Assembly (NCBI RefSeq): GCF_905171765.1
Contig: NC_053394.1
Location: forward strand, 160,031,256-160,095,255
Direction of reading: 5' to 3'
Length of the DNA: 64,000 bases
From: Bufo bufo
Taxonomy: Eukaryota; Chordata; Amphibia; Anura; Bufonidae
Program-made: the position numbers and the translations under genes
The notes under the pieces: generated by a model
The model's input: only the letters and a program-made list of their open reading frames with translations
What the model was told of the DNA's origin: nothing
Database searches by the model: none
Shown: positions 20,427 through 30,640 of the stretch, piece after piece
How the letters are laid out: each line of letters starts with the position of its first letter
How positions within the stretch are numbered: position 1 is the stretch's first letter

Positions 20427-22000
20427 TACAGGGAGTGCAGAATTATTAGGCAAGTTGTATTTTTGAGGATTAATTTTATTATTGAACAACAACCATGTTC
20501 TCAATGAACCCAAAAAACTCATTAATATCAAAGCTGAATATTTTTGGAAGTAGTTTTTAGTTTGTTTTTAGTTTTAGCTATTTTAGGGGGATATCTGTGT
20601 GTGCAGGTGACTATTACTGTGCATAATTATTAGGCAACTTAACAAAAAACAAATATATACCCATTTCAATTATTTATTTTTACCAGTGAAACCAATATAA
20701 CATCTCAACATTCACAAATATATATTTCTGACATTCAAAAACAAAACAAAAACAAATCAGTGACCAATATAGCCACCTTTCTTTGCAAGGACACTCAAAA
20801 GCCTGCCATCCATGGATTCTGTCAGTGTTTCGATCTGTTCACCATCAACATTGCGTGCAGCAGCAACCACAGCCTCCCAGACACTGTTCAGAGAGGTGTA
20901 CTGTTTTCCCTCCTTGTAAATCTCACATTTGATGATGGACCACAGGTTCTCAATGGGGTTCAGATCAGGTGAACAAGGAGGCCATGTCATTAGATTTTCT
21001 TCTTTTATACCCTTTCTTGCCAGCCACGCTGTGGAGTACTTGGACGCGTGTGATGGAGCATTGTCCTGCATGAAAATCATGTTTTTCTTGAAGGATGCAG
21101 ACTTCTTCCTGTACCACTGCTTGAAGAAGGTGTCTTCCAGAAACTGGCAGTAGGACTGGGAGTTGAGCTTGACTCCATCCTCAACCCGAAAAGGCCCCAC
21201 AAGCTCATCTTTGATGATAGATGATACCAGCCCAAACCAGTACTCCACCTCCACCTTGCTGGCGTCTGAGTCGGACTGGAGCTCTCTGCCCTTTACCAAT
21301 CCAGCCACGGGCCCATCCATCTGGCCCATCAAGACTCACTCTCATTTCATCAGTCCATAAAACCTTAGAAAAATCAGTCTTGAGATATTTCTTGGCCCAG
21401 TCTTGACGTTTCAGCTTGTGTGTCTTGTTCAGTGGTGGTCGTCTTTCAGCCTTTCTTACCTTGGCCATGTCTCTGAGTATTGCACACCTTGTGCTTTTGG
21501 GCACTCCAGTGATGTTGCAGCTCTGAAATATGGCCAAACTGGTGGCAAGTGGCATCTTGGCAGCTGCACGCTTGACTTTTCTCAGTTCATGGGCAGTTAT
21601 TTTGCGCCTTGGTTTTTCCACACGCTTCTTGCGACCCTGTTGACTATTTTGAATGAAACGCTTGATTGTTCGATGATCACGCTTCAGAAGCTTTGCAATT
21701 TTAAGAGTGCTGCATCCCTCTGCAAGATATCTCACTATTTTTGACTTTTCTGAGCCTGTCAAGTCCTTCTTTTGACCCATTTTGCCAAAGGAAAGGAAGT
21801 TGCCTACTAATTATGCACACCTAATATAGGGTGTTGTCGTCATTAGACCACACCCCTTCTCATTACAGAGATGCACATCACCTAATATGCTTAATTGGTA
21901 GTAGGCTTTCGAGCCTATACAGCTTGGAGTAAGACAACATGCATAAAGAGGATGATGTGGTCAAAATACTCATTTGCCTAATAATTCTGCACGCAGTGTA
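20427..22000 (-). mobile_element. Tc1/mariner element Tc1-B with TA target duplication
   Basis: The element proper is 20429-21998, flanked by TA at 20427-20428 and 21999-22000. Termini match as inverted repeats around GTGCAGAATTATTAGGCAA. It interrupts PLE-C directly before its YIG motif, and one TA would restore PLE continuity with PLE-B. Confidence 0.9.
20757..21780 (-). pseudogene. Tc1-B transposase, single frameshift
   Basis: The N-terminal frame (21205-21780) has a helix-turn-helix region (LAEGCSTLKIAKLLKRDHRT) and the first catalytic motif LWTDEMR. The C-terminal frame (20757-21332) has FMQDNAPSHAS and SPDLNPIENLW, giving the remaining D and E, and ends LAKKGGYIGH. The frames overlap near 21215-21235 and differ by one base. 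All three acidic residues are present, so one indel appears to be what inactivates it. Confidence 0.88.
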
Positions 22001-22307
22001 TATTGGGATGACTACCAGGGCCCTTAAGGTCCGGGTGCTGGAATATATTAGCAAAATTCATGCAGCCTCCGAGGTACCTGAGAAAGACTGGGACATGTTG
22101 CAAGCAATTCCACGGCATTTCCGTAGGTTCCACGGATCTGACCCACGAGGCCTGAAAGTGAGGGGCATAGACAAAATCAGTCTGGGGTCCAGAGGCGGGA
22201 ATGTTAAACAAGCCCTGCTCCGTAGAGAAACCAGATGGATAGTTGTCCTGGACACTGTAGCCCCGTATGGTCTCAATGAGTCTAATAGCTTCTCCTCCTT
22301 TCTATAA
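22001..22307 (+). pseudogene. PLE-C GIY-YIG endonuclease, 3' fragment
   Basis: It resumes after Tc1-B with YIGMTTRALKVRVLEYISKIH and ends NESNSFSSFL then stop, nearly identical to PLE-B. It is separated from its RT by the Tc1-B insertion. Confidence 0.85.
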
Positions 22308-23875
22308 AAGTAGTGCGAATTTTAAACTACAGGGTATAGTTTTTTTATATTTAGTATTCCTTATTCTTTATTATAATATTGTCTTTTTTCTTCTTTTGAG
22401 ATTATTACTTTACCTTCTATTTGGGACGTGGTGGCAATAAGCGACCAGGGGAAGAAAAGCCTTAAATGAAGTAGAGACGACTCGAAGTGGACAAAAACAT
22501 ACATATAGGAGAATGTATTATATTGAGGATTATGTGTATGGCTTGGGTCCAATTTTCGTATTTTCTTTGGGGATTTGCAATCTAGTTATTTTGTGATACT
22601 GAATCATCTGGGGATTGTCTCTGTATGGACCAACATTCTATCATCTTGATGGGTGTTGGTCCATTGGCTTTTATTAATGGTGGGCCGGAAGTGCCGCAAC
22701 TGATCCAATCAGTGGACAATCGGTGGGGCCCCTTTAGGGTCACCACCTTCAGTCTTGTCCTCGATTGGATTATTTCTGACACTCTCGTCCCACGTGTTGA
22801 TATCATATGCATTCCCTATGATCAGAAGTGCGTTTAGCATTTTTTGGGGAGAGCCTATGCAGTATAGACTAACATGTCATTGTTTAGATGGGTGTTGGTC
22901 AATTGGCTTTTATGAATGATGGGCCAGGAGTGCCACAACCAATCCCACCAGTGGACAATTGGTGGGGTCTCTCCACGGCCGCCACCTCCTTTATTGTCCT
23001 TGATGGGATTGTTTCTGAGTCTCTCGCCCCATTCTTTGATACCATATACACTCCTTATTATTAGATGTGCGTCCAGTAATCTTTGACACGGACACTCTAA
23101 TCATTGTGATGGCACACACTATTTATTACTATAGACTGAGTCTTACGCCAGTAATAGTATCTTATATATTGTATGCACTTTTATTTTCTGGGGATAATGC
23201 GATCCAGCATATTATGAAGTAACATGGGTTATGAAATAAAACTTATATGAATTATTGTGGTTATCACTATGTCTATGAATTGTTATGGATTCTCTTTGAT
23301 TGGTTTTTAAGTGTGGTTTTTCTATATCTATTTTTATTGTTACATTTACTTAATCATGTCATATTAATATTGGATTGTAATCATGTATTGGTGGTATAAT
23401 CTAAATTGGTGTATTAATTACTGGGTTCCTCATTAAGTGTAGTGTATATGGATGAACGGTGCCGCTACACTTTAATATGTAAATATTAGCACCCACAAAT
23501 ATAGGGTTACCGTAGGCCTGATATGGTTTACGCTATATATGGTGACCCTGTACTCTCCTCAAATCGTACCAGTCACCCCTGAGAGGTAGTTACATCCGCT
23601 CTCTTAATAGGATCCATCGGCTGGTGTTTGCGGGTCACCTGCGTTCCACTGGGTCGCGGCTCCACGCATGCGCTGCATGGCGTCATCTCAACGTGCTCCG
23701 GGACGTCATCATGCGGCGTGCATGCGCGGTGCATTGGCGGGGAAGCGCTGAGAGATGGCTCCGTGGATCATGGTGTTTCCACGCCCGCTGTATTGGACCA
23801 CAGGTGTTCGCAATCCAGGTAAACCCTCCCACTCTTTATCTCGATTATTTATACCCTGCCATTTTACATTCTGAT
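22308..23875 (+). repeat. PLE-C 3' non-coding region
   Basis: It matches the inverted 12645-14076. It includes two related segments containing GGGTGTTGGTC (about 22648 and 22889), suggesting an internal duplication absent or deleted in PLE-B. Confidence 0.75.
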
Positions 23876-23916
23876 ACCTCCTGACGAAGCCGCTGAGGTG
23901 AAACGCGCGTCGAGGT
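23876..23916 (+). ncRNA. hammerhead ribozyme motif of PLE-C
   Basis: Stem I ACCTC (23876-23880) pairs with GAGGT (23912-23916). The core CTGACGA is at 23881-23887. Stem II is short and imperfect (GCC/GGT, loop GCTGA, after one extra A). GAAA at 23900-23903 is followed by the self-complementary ACGCGCGT stem III and the GTC triplet ending at 23911. All invariant core bases I can check are present. The small stem III suggests it may need dimerisation, as proposed for PLE hammerheads. Confidence 0.7.
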
Positions 23917-24430
23917 CCTGCGCTTAGGGTCACATATCCTTCTGGGCTACCATCATGTCTTCAGGTACGTCCTGTGTTAGGTATTAGTAAATACCAGTGC
24001 ATGGTTCACCATATACCACATCTATATTAGGCCTATGTTACTTTCTTGACTATTTACATATATGTACTGTGTCATGGACCAGATTGCAGATATATTGTAC
24101 TAAGTATGCCAGTTATATCTTGTCCATGAATGCCTAGGACGTTGCTGTGTACCGCACGGACATCCAGGGATATTCTATTGTGTGTTGCCATAATCAGTCC
24201 CCTAAGGGGGTTGTATTCACCATCAGCGACACAATTTCTGGGTGCCCGTGAGTCACAGTGTTTGACCTGATATCCACTAAGTGCTGAATTCCCTTGTGGA
24301 GATACATGAGAGCCCAGCCATGTATATTTTGCCCTTCGCTTTTCTGTACACTGTTTTCCATCTTGCCTTTTTTTTCTACATTTTAATATATAATAAATTG
24401 ATACTATTTTGGATATATGATCTCCACTTG
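23917..24430 (+). repeat. PLE-C 3' pseudo-LTR
   Basis: A direct repeat of 17317-17830. It ends at the TSD ACACAAAAGCTATTG at 24431. It stops about 80-90 bp short of the matching end of PLE-B at 10530. Confidence 0.8.
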
Positions 24431-25010
24431 ACACAAAAGCTATTGGACAGATGTCACAAGTCACTGCAGACCCTCTATAAAAAAAAGTATTGAAAATGAT
24501 GGAAAAAATATAGTAATTTTTACTTATATTTCTCCAATCTCTGGCCCTGACACACAAAAGGTATTGGACAGATATCACAAGTCACTGCAGACACCCTCTA
24601 TAGAAAAAGTATTGAAAATGATGGAAAAAATATAGTAATTTTCACTTATATTTCTCCAATCTCTGGCCCTGACACACAGAAGGTATTGGACAGATGTCAC
24701 AAGTCACTGCAGAATCCCTCTATAGAAAAATTATTGAAAATGATGGAAAAAATATAGTAATTTTCACTTATATTTCTCCAATCTCTGGCCCTGACACACA
24801 GAAGGTATTGGACAGATGTCACAAGTCACTGCAGACACCCTCTATAGAAAAAGTATTGAAAATGATGGAAAAAATATAGTAATTTACACTTATATTTCTC
24901 CAATCTCTGGCCCTGACACACAGAAGGTATTAGACAGATGTCACAAGTCACTGCAGACTCCCTCTATAGAAAAAGTATTGAAAATGCTGGGGGAAAAAAA
25001 TTGGTACTGT
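24431..25010 (+). repeat. 122-bp tandem repeat array, right part
   Basis: AGTAATTTT recurs at 24512 and 24634 and continues for about 4.5 units. Same unit and strand as 10200-10529. Confidence 0.9.
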
Positions 25011-25443
25011 AGCTATAAAATACTGCCAGCCTGCCACCACACACAATAGTCCTTAAAAGGACTTTTGGGTCTTCGAGACGTTTTTATACTAAATAGATTG
25101 CGATCACACTCTCTACACTCTTTGTCCCTTCCGAAGCGCAGCGAAGCTCTCCCTGACTACAAATGAGCCGAACATGCGTCATCGTGTGCTATATAGCACC
25201 CGATGACGTGTTCCGGCCAGCCAATCACTGTAATGCCAGTAGACAACATGGCTACTGGCATTACAGTGAGGGTAGTACTTACTTGCACGTTTATTGGCTG
25301 CATAGAAGGTGCGAAACGTTCGGGGAGGAGACTCGAGCATGACGCTCTAGCACATGCGATACTCCGACAAGTACCGCCATGTGCCGAGCATAGCAAAGCT
25401 CGAGCCGAACAGCAGTTCAGCCGAGCATGCTCGCTCAACACTG
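25011..25443. mobile_element. hAT-like element end (non-autonomous)
   Basis: The sequence includes CAGCC-rich palindromic blocks and ends GAGCATGCTCGCTCAACAC, which resembles the terminus of the hAT at 34683-50690 (TTCGCTCATCCCTA). I infer that the 122-bp array belongs to the same element. The opposite end was not found. Confidence 0.4.
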
Positions 25444-26822
25444 CTAACATCCTAAAAAAATAAAATTACATTACCAAAATGATGCCCACATAAAATAGAT
25501 ATTTGGGGAATGTTAATTAAAGAATATTTTATGAGGCATCACTATCTGTCTTAAAAGCAGAGAGATTCAAGTTTGGAAAACAGTGAATTTTTTCAAATTT
25601 TCGTTAACTTTTGGATTTTTTTATAAAGAAAAGGTAAAACATATTGACTCAAATTTACCATTAACATGAAGTATAATGTGTCGCGAGAAAACAATCTCTG
25701 AATGGCTTGGGTAAGTAAAAGCGTTCTAAAGCTATTACAACATAAAGTGAAACGTCAGATTTGCAAAATTAGACCTGGTCAGGAAGGGGGTAAATGGCCC
25801 GTTCTAGAAGTGGTTAAATAACTTTTATAATTTTATTTTTAGGGGGAAAGATTAAAAAAATGATTTTTTTTCATTATTTTGTGGAATTTATTTATGGCGT
25901 TCACTGTGTGGTAAAAATAACATAATTTTATAATGTTGTTCAGTACAATGGTGATAATGTCACATTTCTATATATTTTTACTATCTTTTCTTTTTTCTCC
26001 TGCAGCCTGTCAGTTCTGCAACTGCTCCCTCATTCTCCTCCACACTGACAGGGAGAGGGAGTGGGGGGGGGGGCTGTTTAGCTGCTCATATCTCTGGTTT
26101 GGTACCAGCTAGAGATATGGACTTGTATTGTTTGAAAGATGACATGCCAACCTTTCAAACAATACCAGAATGACAGCAATATTTTCACTACATGGGAAGA
26201 TATCACTGAAAGGGAATGAAAAAGCAGGTTTTACCCATGATTTCTCCTCTGTTGCTTGGAATAATGCTGTCATAATTTTGTAGGTGAAATTGCCCAGCAT
26301 AGTAACACTTTATCGAACCAACACTACCTTCCTTCACCTTATACTGGCTTGGCTTTAGATGCAGCATGAAAACCCAGCCTATGGCAACTACTAATTGGCA
26401 CAACTGATTGGGACAAGTACCATACTGCTGCAGTATATACTGAAACAGATGTGATTTGATTCACGCAGTAACATGCCCACCAAGGATGTATACAATACAT
26501 CATGACTACAGATAAGCAAATCATATTTGTACAAATAAAACTTGCCTTAAATTTCCCAAAATGTGGACTCCAGCCAAATCTAAATCTTTTGCAATTTGAT
26601 TTGGAGGAATCTCTCAAAATGGTGGCCACCATTTTACAGATGAGAAGACAGAAAAGAAGGTATAATTTGTGGACAATGTTTTATTTTAAACCTAAAATCC
26701 GACAGTGCAGATTCCCGCAGCCACATATGGACATCACCATAATCATGTTCAGGAAAGAGAATAAATAAATCTGCAATCAGAAAATAAAATCAGATTAGAT
26801 AAAAAAGGAGATGTGTTGCTAT
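25444..26822. other. decayed repeat fragments, no gene
   Basis: Around 25640-25990, phrases such as TATGGCGTTCAC and GGGGGTAAATGGCC resemble parts of the TTAA-flanked element at 50698-53845, so fragments of that family are likely. A G run lies at 26060-26072. A short palindrome, TATTGTTTGAAAG against CTTTCAAACAATA, is at about 26127-26163. No supported coding sequence. Confidence 0.4.
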
Positions 26823-27443
26823 TTAAAGGGATTCTGTCACCAGGTTTGGGGCTATAGAGATACGGACATTAACGGCTAGATCGCCGCTAGCATGTCCGCA
26901 ATATATGTGTCCTATAGGGCTGTGTGGTTTTAATTTCTTTAAAAACGGATTTTATAGATATGTAAATGAGTGTTGAATGTGTCCAAGGGGCTGCACTAAC
27001 CTTCCTTGTGCCCAGCCGTGCCCAGCCACGCCTGCCTGTGAAGGAGCCCAGCACCGCCTATGTCTGCTCCTTTTATCAACGATAGATAGCCGTAATCTCG
27101 CGCATGTGCAGTGCTTGTATAGTGTTCCTTCCCTGTGCTGGCATCAGCTTCAGGGAAAGAACTGCCCGCGCATCGCGAGATTACGGCTATCTATCGTTGA
27201 TGAAAGGAGGAGACATAGGCGGTGCTGGGCTCTTTCACAGGCAGGCGTGGCTGGGCGCAAGGAAGGTTAGTGTAGCCCCTTGGACACATTCAACACTCAT
27301 TTACATGTCTATAAAATCCTTTTTTAAAGAAATTAAAACCACACAGCCCTATAGGACACATATATTGCGGACATGCTAGCGGCGATCTAGCTGTGCATGT
27401 CCGTATCTCTATAGCCCCAAACCTGGTGACAGAATCCCTTTAA
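26823..27443. mobile_element. long palindromic MITE, T2/Kolobok type, TTAA target
   Basis: TTAA at 26823-26826 and 27440-27443 flanks a 613-bp near-palindrome with ends AGGGATTCTGTCACC / GGTGACAGAATCCCT. The arms meet near 27130. TTAAAGGRR termini are typical of the T2 MITEs known from Xenopus and linked to Kolobok. It encodes nothing and would need a transposase supplied in trans. Confidence 0.82.
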
Positions 27444-27573
27444 CAAGCAGGTGAAATTTTTGGTGACACATTTTCTTTAACAGCCTTTGGCAATGTAAGC
27501 TATGGTACTGTAAGCTACAGTGACATGGGTAAGACAACATCTATACAATTTTCTGTTGTTTGCTGAGTGTATA

Positions 27574-28505
27574 CAGTACAGACCAAAAGTTTGGACACAC
27601 CTTCTCATTCAAAGAGTTTTCTTTATTTTCATGACTATGAAGGCATCAAAACTATGAATTAACACATTATATACATAACAAACAAGTGTGAAACAACAGA
27701 AAATATGTCATATTCTAGGTTCTTCAAAGTAGCCACCTTTTGCTTTGATTACTGCTTTGCACACTCTTGGCATTCTCTTGATGAGCTTCAAGAGGTAGTC
27801 CCCTGAAATGGTCTTCCAACAGTCTTGAAGGAGTTCCCAGAGATGCTTAGCACTTGTTGGCCCTTTTGCCTTCACTCTGCGGTCCAGCTCACCCCAAACC
27901 ATCTCGATTGGGTTCAGGTCCGGTGACTGTGGAGGCCAGGTCATCTGGCGCAGCACCCCATCACTCTCCTTCATGGTCAAATAGCCCTTACTTTCAAAGT
28001 TTTCCCAATTTTTCGGCTGACTGACTGACATTCATTTCTTAAAGTAATGATGGCCACTCGTTTTTCTTTACTTAGCTGCTATTTTCTTGCCATAATACAA
28101 ATTCTAACAGTCTATTCAGTAGGACTATCAGCTGTGTATCCACCTGACTTCTCCTCAACGCAACTGATGGTCCCAACCCCATTTATAAGGCAAGAAATCC
28201 CACTTATTAAACCTGACAGGGCACACCTGTGAAGTGAAAACCATTTCAGGGGACTACCTCTTGAAGCTCATCAAGAGAATGCCAAGAGTGTGCAAAGCAG
28301 TAATCAAAGCAAAAGGTGGCTACTTTGAAGAACCTAGAATATGACATATTTTCAGTTGTTTCACACTTGTTTGTTATGTATATAATTCCACATGTGTTAA
28401 TTCATAGTTTTGATGCCTTCAGTGTGAATCTACAATTTTCATAGTCATGAAAATAAAGAAAACTCTTTGAATGAGAAGGTGTGTCCAAACTTTTGGTCTG
28501 TACTG
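27574..28505. mobile_element. Tc1-derived foldback element, copy 2
   Basis: Same structure as 11525-12459 (932 bp), flanked by TA at 27572-27573 and 28506-28507. Left and right arms both contain the transposase 3' end and Tc1 terminus in inverted orientation. The middle (about 27816-28234) is unique. Confidence 0.88.
27708..28031 (-). pseudogene. Tc1 transposase C-terminal fragment (foldback copy 2)
   Basis: A 107-codon frame carries SPDLNPIEMVW (third catalytic residue) and ends AKGGYFEEPRI then stop. It is cleaner than copy 1, with no frameshift. The last 30 or so codons are repeated in inverted orientation in the right arm (about 28245-28345). Catalytic aspartates are absent. Confidence 0.85.
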
Positions 28506-28507
28506 TA

Positions 28508-29077
28508 CATTGTCTGCAGGATCCAGCTGGGGATCGGCCACAAATCCCCCTATCAAAGTCACAATGCAAAATATTACCGAATCCTCGCCGATTGCCTCTG
28601 CAGCGGTCTCTAAAAGGTAAGTATATTCCCTTGTCCATAAATCCAGCTCCTTCTCCTGATCTTTTTTCACAGTCTGACCCTCCTTCCAAGTTTGTTCTGT
28701 CACTCTTTCAATTGAGCACCATCAAAGGCAGTAAAGTATCTTCGTGCAAAATCCTCAATAAGAAAAATATATAGTGAAGTTCCTCAACATCAGATATAAC
28801 AAGGACGATTTATTCAGGATACAGGATAAAACTTTTTCAACAGCATAAAATCGATCATCACCAAAATTCCAGATTTGCCCAACCCAGGTTTCGCTCCAGC
28901 TTTTTCAGGGGCAAACCTTCATGCTGCAGCAGTAACATATGCTAAAATTTATTTTTTGATGAAAACATGACAGTTACCCTTTAAATGGAGGAAAGTCTCC
29001 ACCTATTTAGAGGCTACCCTCTTCTATACTATTCCTCTGCTCATGTCTGTGAATGGGGTTCCTTGATCATATGTACC
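28508..29077. other. unassigned spacer with possible PLE pseudo-LTR remnant
   Basis: The right half (about 28730-28925) probably belongs to a solo PLE pseudo-LTR, because it holds a hammerhead-like motif. At 28617 a good splice-donor consensus (AAAAG/GTAAGTATA) is preceded by TCTGCAG near 28512-28520, but the enclosed frame is not recognisable. Confidence 0.4.
28871..28917 (-). ncRNA. hammerhead-like motif, core mutated
   Basis: On the minus strand TTTGCCC and GGGCAAA form a 7-bp stem I around CTGAAAA, stem II GCT/AGC, GAAA, stem III ACC/GGT and a GTT triplet. Core G8 is A (CTGAAAA instead of CTGANGA), so it is likely inactive. The layout, including the extra A before stem II, matches the PLE motifs above. 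Confidence 0.55.
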
Positions 29078-29254
29078 AATCGTTAATTTCTAACGATAAT
29101 TTGTTTTCCCTTAGTCCTAACAGCAGCACAGATGGGGGTTAACTGCCCCTGTGGACTGGTAGGACCGGCGGAATTTTAATGAGCCCAAGAACCAATAAAC
29201 GATCTTCAGCTCCCTGAAAGGGAGGAGATCACCCCCCAGCCCACCGTGTTTTTA
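29078..29254. repeat. DIRS-1 left inverted terminal repeat
   Basis: 29109-29254 is the inverted copy of 34303-34448 (start CCTTAGTCCTAACAGCAGCA). The outermost 31 bp (29078-29108) are unique to this end and recur inverted in the internal complementary region. Confidence 0.9.
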
Positions 29255-29286
29255 ACAAGCCTAATGTATTTAGGGTGGGATATTTG

Positions 29287-29373
29287 TGTGCTGCTGTTAG
29301 GACTAAGGGAAAACAAATTATCGTTAGAAATTAACGATTCCCTTACGTCCTCAACAGCAGCACAGATGGGGAG
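29287..29373. repeat. DIRS-1 internal complementary region
   Basis: It reads as the reverse complement of the left end followed directly by that of the right end, sharing one AAT (ATT here). DIRS models use this segment as a template to complete and circularise the cDNA. Confidence 0.88.
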
Positions 29374-29390
29374 ATAGCAAGAAGAATCCC

Positions 29391-30640
29391 CTAGGGAGGG
29401 TCCTCATGCCTGGCAGAACTAAGAACAGTCTGCCCAAAAGCCGAAAACTCTGCCATCCTAGCATCTATCCTATAATGGGAGATGAAGGTTGACTCAGAGC
29501 TCCAGGAGGCCGCCTTACAGATCAACTCTAAGGGGAGGAGTCTTCTCTCCGCAACCGAGGTGGAGACCGCCCTAGTAGAATGGGCTCTCACAAACTCAGG
29601 AGGATCTAAGGATTGGGAGACGAAAGCTTCCATAATGGCCTCCTGGATCCAGCGACTAATGGTGGCTTTAGACGCTTTACGGCCTTTAGACTTACCGGCA
29701 AACAGGATAAGAAGATTCTCATCTATCCTGAACTCACTAGATCTATCCACATAGATCTGGAGGCATCTTGAAATATCCAGCGGGTCTCTAGCTGGAGTAT
29801 CAGAGGAGGAGGCTGTAAACAAAACTGGTAAAGATATTACCTGATTGATGTTCTGGAAAGTAGGCACCTTAGGTCTGAAGTAAGGTAAAAACTTCAGGAG
29901 TACTCTATCCTGTAGAAAAATAATGTACGGGTGAATTGCGGAAAAAGCCTGCAATTCAGAAACTCTTTTGGCTGAAGCTATAGCCAGAAGAAAGACCATC
30001 TTTAAAGTCAAAAATTTAAAATTTACCTCCTCCAAGGGCTCGAAGGGGGGAGATGCTAGCCCCCTGAGCACTACTTAAAGATCCCACTGGGGGATAGGTT
30101 TCAGTATAGTAGGCTTTAGTCTTTCAGCTCCCTTCAGGAAGCGTTTGATGAGTGGGTCCCGAGAATGTGGCCTGTTGAGACAGGCCGAGATGGCATAAAC
30201 CTGTACCTTCAAGGTAGCTGGAGATAGGCCTCTATCTAATCCATCCTGAAGAAATTGAAGTATCGCAGGAAGGGGCGGATCTGCAGACGCCACCTGTCTG
30301 GAATCACACCATGCCTCGAAGATTCTCATGATCCTGGAGTAGGCCTTCTTTGTAGACTCTGCTCGGGAATGCGACAAAGTTCTCAGGACCGACTCGGAAA
30401 GCCCTTCTATGTTGGGAAGGGACTGATCAACCTCCAGGCTGTCAGGTTGAACCTGTGCAGATCTAGGCAGAGGTGAGTGTCCCACGACACCAGGGTCTGC
30501 TCCGGGGGGAGTCTCCAGTATTGTCCCCGACTCATCTGAATGAGCTGGGTAAACCAGGATCTTCTGGGCCAAAACGGTATGATGGCTATTACCGAGGCCT
30601 GATCCTGACGGATTTTCATCAATACCCTCGGTATCATGGA
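29391..30640 (-). pseudogene. DIRS-1 tyrosine recombinase, one nonsense codon
   Basis: This recombinase integrates the circular cDNA in place of a DDE integrase. The N-terminal core-binding part (SRAESTKKAYSRIMRIFEAW to PIPQWDL) lies in a frame overlapping the 3' end of the RT frame, normal for DIRS. The catalytic part (29391-30071) has the first Arg in KRVSELQ, then HSTRAVS with the second Arg, and TFISHYRID with the nucleophile Tyr. A TAA at 30075-30077 separates the halves. DIRS-2 has Ser at that position (QWDLSVVLRGL), so this is a nonsense mutation. The frame is open upstream to 32348 but only its last 180 or so codons look like recombinase. Confidence 0.9.

Larger units (their letters stand above)
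10530..24430. mobile_element. head-to-head pair of Penelope-like elements (PLE-B minus, PLE-C plus)
   Basis: Two copies of one PLE family face away from each other with their 5' ends meeting near 17288. PLE-B runs leftward (17288 to 10530) and PLE-C rightward (17289 to 24430). Each has an ORF1 starting MDFRSRDKD, an ORF2 with RT, linker and GIY-YIG endonuclease, a long 3' region and a 3' pseudo-LTR. PLE-C also has a nearly complete 5' pseudo-LTR, while PLE-B keeps only about 150 bp of one. A shared 15-bp TSD flanks the whole block, suggesting one integration event. Inverted and tandem partial copies are well known for Penelope. Three other insertions lie inside. The Cys-rich linker suggests a Neptune/Poseidon-like clade, but I cannot assign it firmly. 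Confidence 0.88.

Noticed and set aside
27001..27260. Short open frames in the TTAA palindrome at 26827-27439
   Set aside because: They arise from inverted MITE arms and lack any family similarity.
28522..28617. Possible short exon with CAG acceptor and GTAAGT donor on the plus strand
   Set aside because: Splice-like signals are common by chance; the frames give no recognisable protein and repeats flank both sides.
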